12,250 nt of DNA from Clostridiales bacterium. GTDB taxonomy: Bacteria; Bacillota; Clostridia; Saccharofermentanales; DTU023. This document shows, piece by piece, positions 1 through 7,350 of this stretch (position 1 is the stretch's first letter; every line of letters starts with the position of its first letter). The stretch lies in the NCBI GenBank assembly GCA_004556455.1, contig SFGY01000033.1:1-12250 (forward strand). The letters run 5' to 3'. Under the pieces are notes generated by a model. It made no database searches. It was not told the origin of the DNA and worked only from the letters and a program-made list of their open reading frames with translations. The position numbers and the translations under genes were made by a program.

Positions 1-40
1 GGGGCTCCGCTTTCTATACCATATGAGTGATTTTCGGCTT

Positions 41-97
41 CAGCCATGGCCGAGAGCCATTGCAATTACTACTCTTTTGGAGTTTTGCTCATGGCTG
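41..97. repeat. 8-bp inverted repeat upstream of the LysR gene
   Basis: CAGCCATG at 41-48 is the exact reverse complement of CATGGCTG at 90-97, with 41 bases between. It lies just upstream of the LysR ribosome binding site, where an autoregulatory site would be expected. Arms this short and this far apart can arise by chance, and no convincing promoter was found in 1-127. Confidence 0.2.
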
Positions 98-111
98 GAT
101 ATAGATATTCT

Positions 112-120
112 AAGGAGGTG
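112..120 (+). promoter_or_regulatory. Ribosome binding site that fixes the LysR start
   Basis: AAGGAGGTG is a near-perfect Shine-Dalgarno sequence ending 7 bases before the GTG at 128. It supports GTG 128 as the start over the upstream in-frame ATG at 23, whose extra 35 residues do not resemble a LysR N-terminus. Confidence 0.85.
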
Positions 121-127
121 CGGAGCT

Positions 128-1000
128 GTGACTTTACACCAGCTGCAATACTTCGCGGAGATTGTGCGTCAGCGCAGCTTCACCCGGGCTGCCCGGCAGC
201 TTCATATCAGCCAGCCCGCACTGAGCAAAAGCGTACGCCTGCTGGAGCAGGAGTTTGAAGCCGAATTCATCGACCGAAACGCCAAGGACTTTGCGCTCAC
301 CGACAGCGGGGCCTTGTTTTACGAGTATGCGCAAAAGCTGCTGGCTTTTACAGACGCCCAAACCCGGGAGATCCGACAGCGCATTCAAAACGCCGCCGAC
401 ACCCTGCACATCGGAATTCCTCCCACCTCCGGCTCCATTTACTATCACACCCTCATCAGCCAGTTTCAGGCAACCTACCCGGATATTGTTCTGCAGATCA
501 CGGAGGTACCGTCCCGGCGCATCCTCTCCCTTCTGGATGAAGGTCAGTTGGACCTGGGTGTGGTACTGGAGCCCATATCCCGGGAAGCGTATGTGACCCG
601 GCCGGTGGTGCGGTCGGAGATCGTGGCGGTGGTCTCCCGGAATCACCCGCTGGCCGGCTGCGGAACGATCAGCCTGTCCCGGCTGCGGGATGAGCCTCTA
701 CTGATGATCTCCCAGGACTTCATGTTCAGCGGCGTGGTGGAGAGCCTGTGCCGTCAGGCGGACTTTGCGCCCCAAGTGGCCTTTGAAAGCTCCCAGTGGG
801 ATCTGCTCTATGAGATGGCTCTGGACGGCCGGGGCGTGGCTTTCTTCCCGAAAGCGCTTATGGACAAGCATCCCCGGTCAGAGGCCGTATGCTTGCATCT
901 GCAGGACCCTGCCGCCCCCTGGATACTGTCGGTGGCGTATCGAAAGGAGCGGTTTCTATCGACCCCTATGCAGCTCTTTTTGGAGCTATGCAAATCATGA
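128..1000 (+). CDS. LysR-family transcriptional regulator
   Basis: A 290-residue protein, the usual LysR length. From the GTG start it opens with the typical pattern TLHQLQYFAEI, followed by a winged helix-turn-helix (about residues 16-40, SFTRAARQLHISQPALSKSV) and the family's LTDSG stretch at the start of the linker helix. From about residue 88 (LHIGIPP) to the end is the periplasmic-binding-protein-like effector domain, including a DLGVVLEP segment. LysR proteins act in the cytoplasm as DNA-binding activators or repressors that respond to a small molecule, often controlling an adjacent gene. The next gene on the same strand is the CoA-transferase at 1157, a plausible target, but an intrinsic terminator separates the two transcripts. 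The upstream neighbour is outside the window and could be another target. The effector cannot be read from the sequence. Confidence 0.93.
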   Translation: MTLHQLQYFAEIVRQRSFTRAARQLHISQPALSKSVRLLEQEFEAEFIDRNAKDFALTDSGALFYEYAQKLLAFTDAQTREIRQRIQNAADTLHIGIPPTSGSIYYHTLISQFQATYPDIVLQITEVPSRRILSLLDEGQLDLGVVLEPISREAYVTRPVVRSEIVAVVSRNHPLAGCGTISLSRLRDEPLLMISQDFMFSGVVESLCRQADFAPQVAFESSQWDLLYEMALDGRGVAFFPKALMDKHPRSEAVCLHLQDPAAPWILSVAYRKERFLSTPMQLFLELCKS

Positions 1001-1006
1001 GCTCAG

Positions 1007-1038
1007 AAAACGGTCTCGGTATCGAGGCCGTTTTTTTT
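1007..1038 (+). terminator. Intrinsic terminator after the LysR gene
   Basis: A 10-bp stem (AACGGTCTCG at 1009-1018 with CGAGGCCGTT at 1023-1032, one G-T pair) closes a GTAT loop and runs into eight T residues at 1031-1038. It begins nine bases after the LysR stop codon. This is a textbook Rho-independent terminator on the + strand. Confidence 0.93.
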
Positions 1039-1071
1039 GCTTCATAAATTCAAGTTATAGGTAATAAATAA

Positions 1072-1124
1072 CGGGTATTTTACAGACGAAGCAAAACCGG
1101 GTATTCTAAAAGGGACAAAACCCG
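1072..1124 (+). promoter_or_regulatory. Repeated CGGGTATT motif upstream of the CoA-transferase
   Basis: CGGGTATT occurs at 1072-1079 and again at 1098-1105, 26 bp apart, which places both on nearly the same helix face. An inverted copy of the core, ACCCG, lies at 1120-1124, making CGGGT-N17-ACCCG with the second repeat. The cluster sits in the short gap between the LysR terminator and the CoA-transferase ribosome binding site, where an operator would be expected. No clear -35/-10 pair was found here, so the promoter position is open. Assignment to LysR is inference. Confidence 0.35.
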
Positions 1125-1156
1125 ATAAATTCTGCCAAGCAGGGAAAGGATCGCTT

Positions 1157-2479
1157 ATGAACAGATATCAGGAAGAATACAACCGCAAAAAAATGTCCGC
1201 CCGGCAGGTGCTGGAGAACATTCAGCGCCGAGACTTTGTTTTCACGCCTATGGCCGCCTCCTGCCCGGACGCTCTGATGGGTGAGCTGCAGCATCTTAAG
1301 GACACCGGTGTAAAAGATGTCATTCTGCAGAGCTGCATCCCCTCGGTGGACTATCCCGTGTTTCACGACCCGGAAATGAAGGCTGTCATGGCACACCACG
1401 GCTGGTTCTTCACCGCAGGTCTGCGCAAGGCCAACGCCCAGCGTCTGGTAAGTGCCGTACCTCAGCACTCCACCAGCATCCTGCGTAAGACTCTGGATCG
1501 CATCCGCTATGAAGGCCGCCGCCCGGTGCTGCTTACAACCGTATCTCCCATGGACGCACGGGGCTATATGTCCCTTTCCATCAGCTCCATCTACGAAATG
1601 GATGTGGTGCGGGCCGGAGCTGTCCTTCTTGTGGAAGTAAACCCCAACTATCCCCGCACCTTCGGTGACACCATGGTGCACATCTCTCAGGTAACGGCAC
1701 TGGTAGAGTCTGACCGCCCCATTCTCTGCGTAGACCCCGCCCCCTATACGGAGGTAGATGCCACCATCGGCAAATATGTGGCCTCCCTGGTAGAGGACGG
1801 CTCCACCATCCAGCTGGGCATCGGTAACATTCCCAACGCTGTTGCCAATGAGCTGAAGTCCAAAAAACATCTGGGCATCCACACAGAGATGTTCACCGAA
1901 ACCATGGTGGACCTTATTGAGTGCGGTGCCGTGGACAACACCCAAAAGGGCTTTAATGACGGCGTGAGTATATGCTCCTTCACCATGGGCAGCCGCCGCC
2001 TGTATGACTTTTTGGATGATAACCCCATGGTGCTTTTCAAGTCCAGTACCTACTCCAATGACCCCTACACCATCGGCCGCAACAATAAATTCGTGTCCAT
2101 CAATGCCACGCTGGAGATGGATCTAACCGGTCAGGCTGCCAGCGAATCCGTGGGCCCGGTGCAGTTCTCCGGCTCCGGCGGCCAGGCCGAGACCATTCAG
2201 GGCGCACAAATGTCCCCCGGCGGCAAGTCGATTCTTGCCATGCACTCCACTTACACAGATCGGGACGGTAAGCTCCATTCCAAGATTGTCCCCATGCTGA
2301 CACCCGGCGCTGCCGTGACCACCTCCCGCAATGATGTGGACTATGTGGTCACCGAGTATGGCATTGCCTGGCTTCGGGGGCTGACTATCGCTGAGCGTGT
2401 GCAGGCGCTCACAAAAATCGCCCACCCAGACTTCCGAGCCTGGCTGCTGGAGGAAGCGGAGAAGAATCATATCTGGTGA
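1157..2479 (+). CDS. Acetyl-CoA hydrolase/transferase family CoA-transferase (4-hydroxybutyrate or butyryl-CoA type)
   Basis: A 440-residue cytoplasmic enzyme, the usual length for the 4-hydroxybutyrate CoA-transferase / butyryl-CoA:acetate CoA-transferase group. These enzymes move CoA between an acyl-CoA and a free carboxylate through a glutamyl-CoA intermediate. Visible motifs are GIGNIP at 221-226, IHTEM at 241-245, and GSGGQ at 339-343 followed by GGKS at 356-359. E244 in IHTEM is the likely catalytic glutamate, close to the position known for the Clostridium aminobutyricum enzyme (about 238). The start is supported by AAAGGA at 1145-1150, six bases before the ATG. The gene follows the LysR terminator and converges on the hydrolase/dehydrogenase operon. 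Acyl specificity (butyrate, 4-hydroxybutyrate, 3-hydroxybutyrate or acetoacetate) cannot be decided from motifs. Nothing suggests truncation. Confidence 0.9.
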   Translation: MNRYQEEYNRKKMSARQVLENIQRRDFVFTPMAASCPDALMGELQHLKDTGVKDVILQSCIPSVDYPVFHDPEMKAVMAHHGWFFTAGLRKANAQRLVSAVPQHSTSILRKTLDRIRYEGRRPVLLTTVSPMDARGYMSLSISSIYEMDVVRAGAVLLVEVNPNYPRTFGDTMVHISQVTALVESDRPILCVDPAPYTEVDATIGKYVASLVEDGSTIQLGIGNIPNAVANELKSKKHLGIHTEMFTETMVDLIECGAVDNTQKGFNDGVSICSFTMGSRRLYDFLDDNPMVLFKSSTYSNDPYTIGRNNKFVSINATLEMDLTGQAASESVGPVQFSGSGGQAETIQGAQMSPGGKSILAMHSTYTDRDGKLHSKIVPMLTPGAAVTTSRNDVDYVVTEYGIAWLRGLTIAERVQALTKIAHPDFRAWLLEEAEKNHIW

Positions 2480-2496
2480 TTTGCCCCTCTATACCA

Positions 2497-2532
2497 AGAC
2501 AAGACCCGGTGCTTCGGCACCGGGTCTTGTCT
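2497..2532. terminator. Perfect 16-bp hairpin between convergent genes
   Basis: AGACAAGACCCGGTGC at 2497-2512 pairs without mismatch with 2517-2532 across a TTCG tetraloop, an exceptionally stable loop. It lies between the CoA-transferase stop (2479) and the SDR stop (2558), so it can serve both converging transcripts. Neither side carries a strong U-run, so it may work as a terminator/mRNA 3'-end stabiliser rather than a classical intrinsic terminator. Confidence 0.8.
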
Positions 2533-2557
2533 ATAAAAGAGAGTGAAATCAAACGAT

Positions 2558-3319
2558 TCAGTTGGCTGTCCAACCGCCGTCGATGGGCAAAGCGATGCCG
2601 GTAATGGACGCTGCCGCGTCGGAGCAAAGAAACTTCACAATAGCGCCGATATTTTCCGCCGGGACCATCTTCTTAATGGCCGCCTTGGAGAGCATGATAT
2701 CGGAAATGACCTTTTCCTCGGGGATGCCGTGGGTCTGAGCCTGCGCTGCGATCTGCTTTTCCACAAGGGGAGTCATAACATAGGCAGGGCAGATGGCATT
2801 GCAGGTGATGCCCTGGGGGCCACCTTCCATGGCTGCCGTCTTGGTAAAGCCGACGAGCCCGTGCTTGGCGGACACATAGGCGCTCTTGAATTCCGAGGCC
2901 ACCAGGCCGTGGATAGAGCTCATATTGATAATGCGTCCCCAGCCCTTTTCCTTCATATAGGGCCAGCAGTACCGTGTCAGCAGGAAAGGTGCTGTGAGCA
3001 TAAGGCTGATGATGAAGTCCCACTTATCCTCCGGGAACTCCTCAATGGGGCACACATGCTGCACGCCCGCCACATTGGCCAGAATGTCCACACCGCCGAA
3101 ACGCTCCACGGTAAACTCCACCAGGCGGCGGCAATCCTCCCGCCGGGTCAGGTTCCCCACAAAGGGTACGCCGCCCAGCTTGCGGGCAGACTCAATAAGC
3201 AGAGCCTCGTTCACATCGGCCATGACGACCTGCGCGCCCTCCTGACGCAGCGCCTGAGCCACCGCATAGCCGATACCGCTGGCAGCGCCGGTAACAATAG
3301 CAGTCTTTTCAAATAACAT
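2558..3319 (-). CDS. 3-hydroxybutyrate dehydrogenase-like short-chain dehydrogenase (SDR)
   Basis: A 253-residue Rossmann-fold oxidoreductase of the classical SDR family. The cofactor loop TGAASGIG is at 10-17 and NVAG at 82-85. The catalytic residues are S135, Y148 and K152 (YVSAK). D35 at the end of the second strand favours NAD+ over NADP+. Counting from the catalytic residues, Q87, H137, K145, Q189 and W250 fall where, as I recall, the Pseudomonas fragi D-3-hydroxybutyrate dehydrogenase has its substrate-site residues (Q94, H144, K152, Q196, W257). The likely reaction is therefore (R)-3-hydroxybutyrate to acetoacetate. The Asn of the SDR catalytic tetrad is replaced by M107. The ATG at 3319 has AGGAGG (3327-3332) seven bases upstream. 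It is the last gene of the operon, 17 bp after the preceding hydrolase. A related hydroxyacid could be the true substrate. Confidence 0.85.
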   Translation of the reverse strand: MLFEKTAIVTGAASGIGYAVAQALRQEGAQVVMADVNEALLIESARKLGGVPFVGNLTRREDCRRLVEFTVERFGGVDILANVAGVQHVCPIEEFPEDKWDFIISLMLTAPFLLTRYCWPYMKEKGWGRIINMSSIHGLVASEFKSAYVSAKHGLVGFTKTAAMEGGPQGITCNAICPAYVMTPLVEKQIAAQAQTHGIPEEKVISDIMLSKAAIKKMVPAENIGAIVKFLCSDAAASITGIALPIDGGWTAN

Positions 3320-3336
3320 ATGTATTCCTCCTGTGT

Positions 3337-4359
3337 TCAGAGAATAAATTGCTGCAGCAGAGCCACCACCCGATCCTCGTGATCCAACATACAGCCGTGG
3401 CCGCTGCCGGAGATCAGCTGCTCCTCGTACCGGCCGCCAACTGCGCGATACCGCTCCAGCACATACCGCATCTGTTCTACCATGGGTTGAGGGGGGAATT
3501 GATCCGCTCCGGGATAGCCGGGCAGGACTCCCATTTGCCCCAATACCGCCACATCACATACACTGTGATCGGATACCATCACATCCTTGTCGCCCCGAAT
3601 CCACAGAATAGGCATTTGGGGCTGTACATCCGCCAGGGCGGAAAGGTTGCAGAATTGCACGGACATTGTGTTGGACACGCCCTTGGCGCCGCTCTTAGCG
3701 TATGGCCATTGGGCGCAGGGAATGCTGTCGCCCTGGCACATATCATCTCCCGTCTTGCACAGGAGTATAGAGTCAATGTATTTTTCCCGCTGCGCTTCCG
3801 GGAGCTTATACCCGGCGGCCACATACACACTGTCAATGACCTGACCGGGCAGAGTGCGGTCACCGGTGCGGATAGCCTGCAGCAAGGCTTGGTTTGTGCA
3901 GGCCGCCCCGCTGCCCAGTCCCGCAGGCTCCACCGGAGCGCCCGCCTCCCCGTAGCTGCCGCCAAAGCCGAAGGGCGAAAGCGGCGCCTGGAGGATCAGG
4001 CTCTGCACCTGCCGGGGGTGGTCAATGGCATACTGCATAGCCACGCCTCCACCCATGGACCAGCCGAAAAGATGAAAGCGATCCCAGCCCACAGCATGCA
4101 AAAACTCGGCAATATCGTCGGAAAAATCCCGCATTCCCCGGGTGGCGTCAATGGGCAGAGCAGAGGAATGGCCAAAGCAGCGGAAGTCCGGTGCCAGCAT
4201 TTCAAAATCATCTGCCAAACGCTCCATCAGATGCTCATAGAAAACAGCGGAAGAAACATTGCCGTGGAGCAGCAGCAGGCGAGGCTTACCGGGTGTGCCG
4301 GCTGAAAGATAAGCCGTGGTAAGCCGTGGCGTTGTGATTGTATGATAGGATAAACTCAT
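3337..4359 (-). CDS. Alpha/beta hydrolase, 340 residues
   Basis: A cytoplasmic alpha/beta-fold hydrolase without a signal peptide. LLLLHGN at 28-34 supplies the oxyanion region. The nucleophile elbow is GWSMG at 99-103 with S101. The likely acid is D257 or D259 (RGDKD), and the base is H321 (GSGHG). About 150 residues between the nucleophile and the acid form a large cap, rich in Gly, Cys and charged residues, which makes the protein longer than the common 260-300. Members cleave esters, lactones, thioesters or C-C bonds; the cap gives no substrate that I recognise. GAGGAG lies seven bases before the ATG, 11 bp after the upstream hydrolase gene, so translation may be coupled. Context suggests hydrolysis of an imported ester or amide ahead of the dehydrogenase step. 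Confidence 0.88.
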   Translation of the reverse strand: MSLSYHTITTPRLTTAYLSAGTPGKPRLLLLHGNVSSAVFYEHLMERLADDFEMLAPDFRCFGHSSALPIDATRGMRDFSDDIAEFLHAVGWDRFHLFGWSMGGGVAMQYAIDHPRQVQSLILQAPLSPFGFGGSYGEAGAPVEPAGLGSGAACTNQALLQAIRTGDRTLPGQVIDSVYVAAGYKLPEAQREKYIDSILLCKTGDDMCQGDSIPCAQWPYAKSGAKGVSNTMSVQFCNLSALADVQPQMPILWIRGDKDVMVSDHSVCDVAVLGQMGVLPGYPGADQFPPQPMVEQMRYVLERYRAVGGRYEEQLISGSGHGCMLDHEDRVVALLQQFIL

Positions 4360-4370
4360 AGCTTTGCTCC

Positions 4371-5186
4371 TCAGATGTCAAACTTCGCTTGCGGCAGTCC
4401 CGCAAAGCCCGCAATAAGCGAGGCAAACAGCGCAGGCTGCTCGTACATGGAAGCATGACCGCAATTCGGCAGGATCACATGATGGCAGTCCTTTATATGG
4501 GCGGCCAAATACTCCTGCTCCTTCAGGGGGGTGAGATAATCCTCTTGGCAGGACACCACCAAAGTAGGACACCGCACCTGATCCAGTCTGTCCCGCAAAT
4601 CATAGCTTTCGGAGCTGTCCGTCAGGCGACGCATGGCGCCGATAAAATCCGGATTTTCAAACAGCGAGATCAGCAGTTTTTTTCGATTTTCCATCCACGC
4701 ATGGCGCTTAGTATAAAAGTCCGGCGAATAGATCACCGGAATAGCGGTGTGATAATACGCTTCACCGCTGCCGGAAGCCAAATTCCATGCCCGGCCAATA
4801 TCTCCCAGCCACCAGCCGGTAGCGGCCGTGGCGTTGAGGAGAATCAGGCGGTCAGTCATTTCCGGATAGGTAACAGCAAATTCCAGCGCTACCTCACTGC
4901 CGTAGGAAATGCCCGCCACGCAAGCGCTTTGCAGTTTTAAATGCTCCAACAGTCTCCTAACCACCTGCACCTGGATGCCGTGGTCGTAGGTCTGGCCCAC
5001 CATTTTTTCGCTCTCTCCCTGATCCAGAAAATCCACCAGGATCAGTCGATTGTTTGCAGACAAGGCCTCAACAAAGGGCTGCCAGCTTACGCAGGACATC
5101 ATGATGCCGTTGAGCAGGACCAGGGGTCTGCCTTGGCCATGGGATTCAAAATAGATGTGTCTGCCGTCCATTTCAAATGTAGGCAT
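4371..5186 (-). CDS. Alpha/beta hydrolase, 271 residues
   Basis: A second, smaller alpha/beta hydrolase with no signal peptide, not obviously a duplicate of its neighbour. From the chosen start, the nucleophile elbow is GISYG with S94, the acid is probably D216 (CQEDYLTP), and the base is H244 (NCGHAS). The usual HG oxyanion dipeptide is replaced by NG (LVLLNGIMMS, about residues 23-32). I chose the ATG at 5186 (MPTFEMDGRHIYF) because GGTG lies six bases upstream, within AAGGATGGTG. The in-frame ATG at 5198 has its AAAGG directly abutting, which leaves no spacing for ribosome binding. The gene sits 61 bp after livK, in a gap holding a stable hairpin. The substrate is unknown; esterase, lactonase or C-C hydrolase activities are all possible. 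Confidence 0.87.
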   Translation of the reverse strand: MPTFEMDGRHIYFESHGQGRPLVLLNGIMMSCVSWQPFVEALSANNRLILVDFLDQGESEKMVGQTYDHGIQVQVVRRLLEHLKLQSACVAGISYGSEVALEFAVTYPEMTDRLILLNATAATGWWLGDIGRAWNLASGSGEAYYHTAIPVIYSPDFYTKRHAWMENRKKLLISLFENPDFIGAMRRLTDSSESYDLRDRLDQVRCPTLVVSCQEDYLTPLKEQEYLAAHIKDCHHVILPNCGHASMYEQPALFASLIAGFAGLPQAKFDI

Positions 5187-5211
5187 AAGGGACACCATCC
5201 TTTCACTTTCC

Positions 5212-5244
5212 GGTCAGCGGGCGCCTGCATGGCGGCCGCTGACC
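5212..5244 (-). other. Intercistronic hairpin after livK
   Basis: GGTCAGCGG at 5212-5220 pairs with CCGCTGACC at 5236-5244, continued after a 1-1 mismatch by CGCC/GGCG around a five-base loop. No U-run follows on the - strand. A hairpin here resembles those that stabilise the upstream message or reduce read-through after a highly needed binding protein, and it is unlikely to be a full terminator. Confidence 0.6.
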
Positions 5245-5259
5245 TCAATAATATGTCGC

Positions 5260-6579
5260 TTACTTGGTGGCAGCCACCACATCCGCCAGAGACAGGATGG
5301 GGCTCACGGGCGTCAGGGCATATACCCCGGCGTCATTCTTGCTCAGGCTCACGCAGTTCAGTGCCAGAGCGGTAACGCCCAAACGGTCGCCGCCGGCATA
5401 GCTGATGGTTCCGCCCATGGGGATGGAGAACTCGGTCTCCTCCATGATTTTGGCAAAGTTGGCATAGTTCAGCTCCAGACCCGCCTTATCCACAGCCTGC
5501 AAAGCCTGCACGAAGATGCTGCCGGCAATGTATCCGGCCATGGCATAGGAGTTCAGTGCGTAGGTACTGCCGGACTCGCCGTTGGCAAGCTCCCAGGCGC
5601 TCATGGCGGTATAGAAAGTGGTATAATCGGCCATACCTGCCTCGGTGGTTACATCCAGCCAGGCGGTGCAGTAAACCATACGGCTGTCGGTGATGGCACC
5701 GCTGTCCACAAAGGCACCCAGGGTAGTGGCAGAAGCGTTAACATAAGAGGTGACTACATTCACATTGTAGTTCACATCCCGCATAGTGTTCATCAGCGTA
5801 GCCAAGGGGTTCTGATTCATGCAGGCGATCACCACATCACACCCGGCGTTTTTCAGAACATTCACAGCGGCGGAGAAATCGGTGGCGGACGCCTCCACCT
5901 CCTGCACAGTCAGCTGGGCCTTCAGGTCCTCGTTCTCACGCTTCACGCCTGCCAACAGACCGGCGCCTGCGTCATCGGTGGTGGCAATGACACCCACCTT
6001 GGTACCGCCCAGACCCATGCCGTCCGCCTTGGGGGCAACAGCCCGGGCCAGCAGCACACGGCCCTCGGCGCTGTAAATGGGCTGTACGGAGTAGATGACC
6101 GCATCATTGCCCTTGGCGCCTTCCTGATACAGATCGTCAATGCCGGTGGCGGCATAGACCATCGGGACACCCTTTTCCTTCAGATAATCCAAGGTTGCGC
6201 CCACGGTATTGGTGCCGAAGTGACCCACAATGGCGAACACCTTATCGGTTTCCACCAGCTGCTTGGTGTAGGTCATGCCCTGCGCACCATCAAAGCCGTC
6301 GTCATAGTGCTTGAGGACAATGCTCTTGCCCTGGAAGCCGCCGGCATCGTTATAGGCCTTGAAGGCAGCCTCCATGCCGGCATTGAAGGGTACGCCCACG
6401 GTGGCGTAGGCGCCGGTGGTGGCAGCGGTGTTGCCCACAAGGATAGTGTCGTCGCTGACACCCTGCACCTCTACAAAGGGCTTATAATCGCCGTTGGAAT
6501 CGTCGCTCTTGCTGCCGCAGCCCACCAAAAGGGTGCACAGCATCGCTGCTGCCAGTAGCAGGGAAAGAAACTTTTTCAT
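5260..6579 (-). CDS. livK: LivK-type substrate-binding lipoprotein of a branched-chain amino acid-family ABC importer
   Basis: A 439-residue lipoprotein. Residues 1-20 form a signal peptide (MKKF followed by a Leu/Ala-rich core) ending in the lipobox LVGC with C21 as the lipidated residue. A Ser/Asp-rich linker follows. From about residue 44 the mature domain has the two-lobed type I periplasmic-binding fold of LivJ/LivK, with the typical opening (ILVGNTAATTGAYATVGVPFNAGMEAAF region, residues 46-74), DDGFDGAQG and a FAIVGHFGTNT segment. It captures ligand at the outer membrane face and delivers it to LivHM. The family also includes receptors for urea, amides and aromatic acids, so leucine specificity should not be assumed. 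AAAGGAGA lies seven to eight bases before the ATG. Unusually, livK comes after both ATPase genes and just before the hydrolases, and a hairpin flanks it on each side. Confidence 0.92.
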   Translation of the reverse strand: MKKFLSLLLAAAMLCTLLVGCGSKSDDSNGDYKPFVEVQGVSDDTILVGNTAATTGAYATVGVPFNAGMEAAFKAYNDAGGFQGKSIVLKHYDDGFDGAQGMTYTKQLVETDKVFAIVGHFGTNTVGATLDYLKEKGVPMVYAATGIDDLYQEGAKGNDAVIYSVQPIYSAEGRVLLARAVAPKADGMGLGGTKVGVIATTDDAGAGLLAGVKRENEDLKAQLTVQEVEASATDFSAAVNVLKNAGCDVVIACMNQNPLATLMNTMRDVNYNVNVVTSYVNASATTLGAFVDSGAITDSRMVYCTAWLDVTTEAGMADYTTFYTAMSAWELANGESGSTYALNSYAMAGYIAGSIFVQALQAVDKAGLELNYANFAKIMEETEFSIPMGGTISYAGGDRLGVTALALNCVSLSKNDAGVYALTPVSPILSLADVVAATK

Positions 6580-6612
6580 GGTTCATTCTCCTTTTTTGTT
6601 TTATATGCTCAG

Positions 6613-6626
6613 GCTCTTTTCAGAGC
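6613..6626 (-). other. Small GNRA-loop hairpin upstream of livK
   Basis: On the - strand, GCTCT-GAAA-AGAGC forms a five-base-pair stem with a GAAA tetraloop between the livF stop and the livK ribosome binding site. It could protect the 5' end of a processed livK message. It is short and has no U-run, so it is not a terminator. Confidence 0.35.
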
Positions 6627-6636
6627 GGTAAGCCGT

Positions 6637-7350
6637 TTATTTTTTATTGCCCAAATAAGCTTCAATAAGTCGCTCGTCCCGGACCAGCTGGCTGGCAGGG
6701 CCGTGCATACTGATCTTGCCCAGCTCCAGCACATAGCCGTAATCCGCAATTTTCAGCGTGGCCAAAGCGTTTTGCTCCACCATGAGGATGGTCGTCCCCT
6801 CGGATCGGATGGCCTGGAGGGTCTTAAAAATATCCTGAATGATCAGCGGAGCCAGACCCAAGGAGGGTTCATCCAGTAGCAGAATCTCCGGGTCCGCCAT
6901 CAGCGCCCGGCCAATGGCCAGCATCTGCTGCTCACCGCCGGAGAGGGTTCCCGCCTGCTGGCGCCGCCGCTCCCTCAAAATGGGAAACAGTTCCTGCACC
7001 CGATCCATGTTTTTCTGATACTGCTTGGCACTTTTGATGCAATAGGCTCCGGCCTTGAGGTTTTCCTCCACGGTCAGTCCGGCAAAGATCAGCCGGCCCT
7101 CCGGAGACATATTCACGCCCATACGGGCGGTTTTGTATCCTCGCTGGCCCAATATCTCCGTCTCACCCAGATGAACGGAGCCATACGCCTTTACCATACC
7201 GGTGATGGCCCGGAGTGTGGTGGTCTTTCCTGCGCCGTTGGCTCCCAGCAGCGCCACAAGGGTCCCCTTCTCCACATCCAGATCAATTCCCTTTACTGCC
7301 TGAATGGGTCCGTAATTGACCTGGAGGTTTCTGACTTCCAGCAGCGCCAT
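6637..7350 (-). CDS. livF: LivF-type ABC transporter ATPase
   Basis: A 237-residue cytoplasmic ATPase of normal LivF length that energises the LivHM channel as a heterodimer with LivG. Walker A is GANGAGKT at 36-43, the Q-loop region is MSPEGR at 81-86, the signature is LSGGE at 136-140, and Walker B is LLLDEP at 157-162. The switch position reads VEQN at 191-194, with Gln in place of the common His, as is usual in LivF. The C-terminus LIEAYLG is also typical. Its ATG overlaps the livG stop in TAATG, so translation is coupled, and GGAG lies five bases upstream. All catalytic motifs are intact. Confidence 0.95.
   Translation of the reverse strand: MALLEVRNLQVNYGPIQAVKGIDLDVEKGTLVALLGANGAGKTTTLRAITGMVKAYGSVHLGETEILGQRGYKTARMGVNMSPEGRLIFAGLTVEENLKAGAYCIKSAKQYQKNMDRVQELFPILRERRRQQAGTLSGGEQQMLAIGRALMADPEILLLDEPSLGLAPLIIQDIFKTLQAIRSEGTTILMVEQNALATLKIADYGYVLELGKISMHGPASQLVRDERLIEAYLGNKK

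Noticed and set aside
77..105. Possible LysR promoter TTGGAG-N17-TATAGA
   Set aside because: Both boxes match poorly, and the transcript would begin inside the ribosome binding site.
23..127. N-terminal extension of the LysR gene from ATG 23
   Set aside because: The extra 35 residues do not fit the family, and a near-perfect ribosome binding site precedes GTG 128.
1106..1945. A 279-codon - strand frame opposite the CoA-transferase
   Set aside because: It is antisense to a strongly recognisable enzyme, and its His/Gly-rich composition shows no domain.
3349..4305. A 318-codon + strand frame opposite the larger hydrolase
   Set aside because: It is antisense to a gene with a complete catalytic triad, and it lacks domain features.
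5155..6558. A 467-codon open frame on the + strand across livK and the start of the downstream hydrolase gene
   Set aside because: It is antisense to the clearly real livK gene, rich in His and Gly with no domain pattern, and has no suitable start signal. Long antisense frames are common in GC-rich genes.
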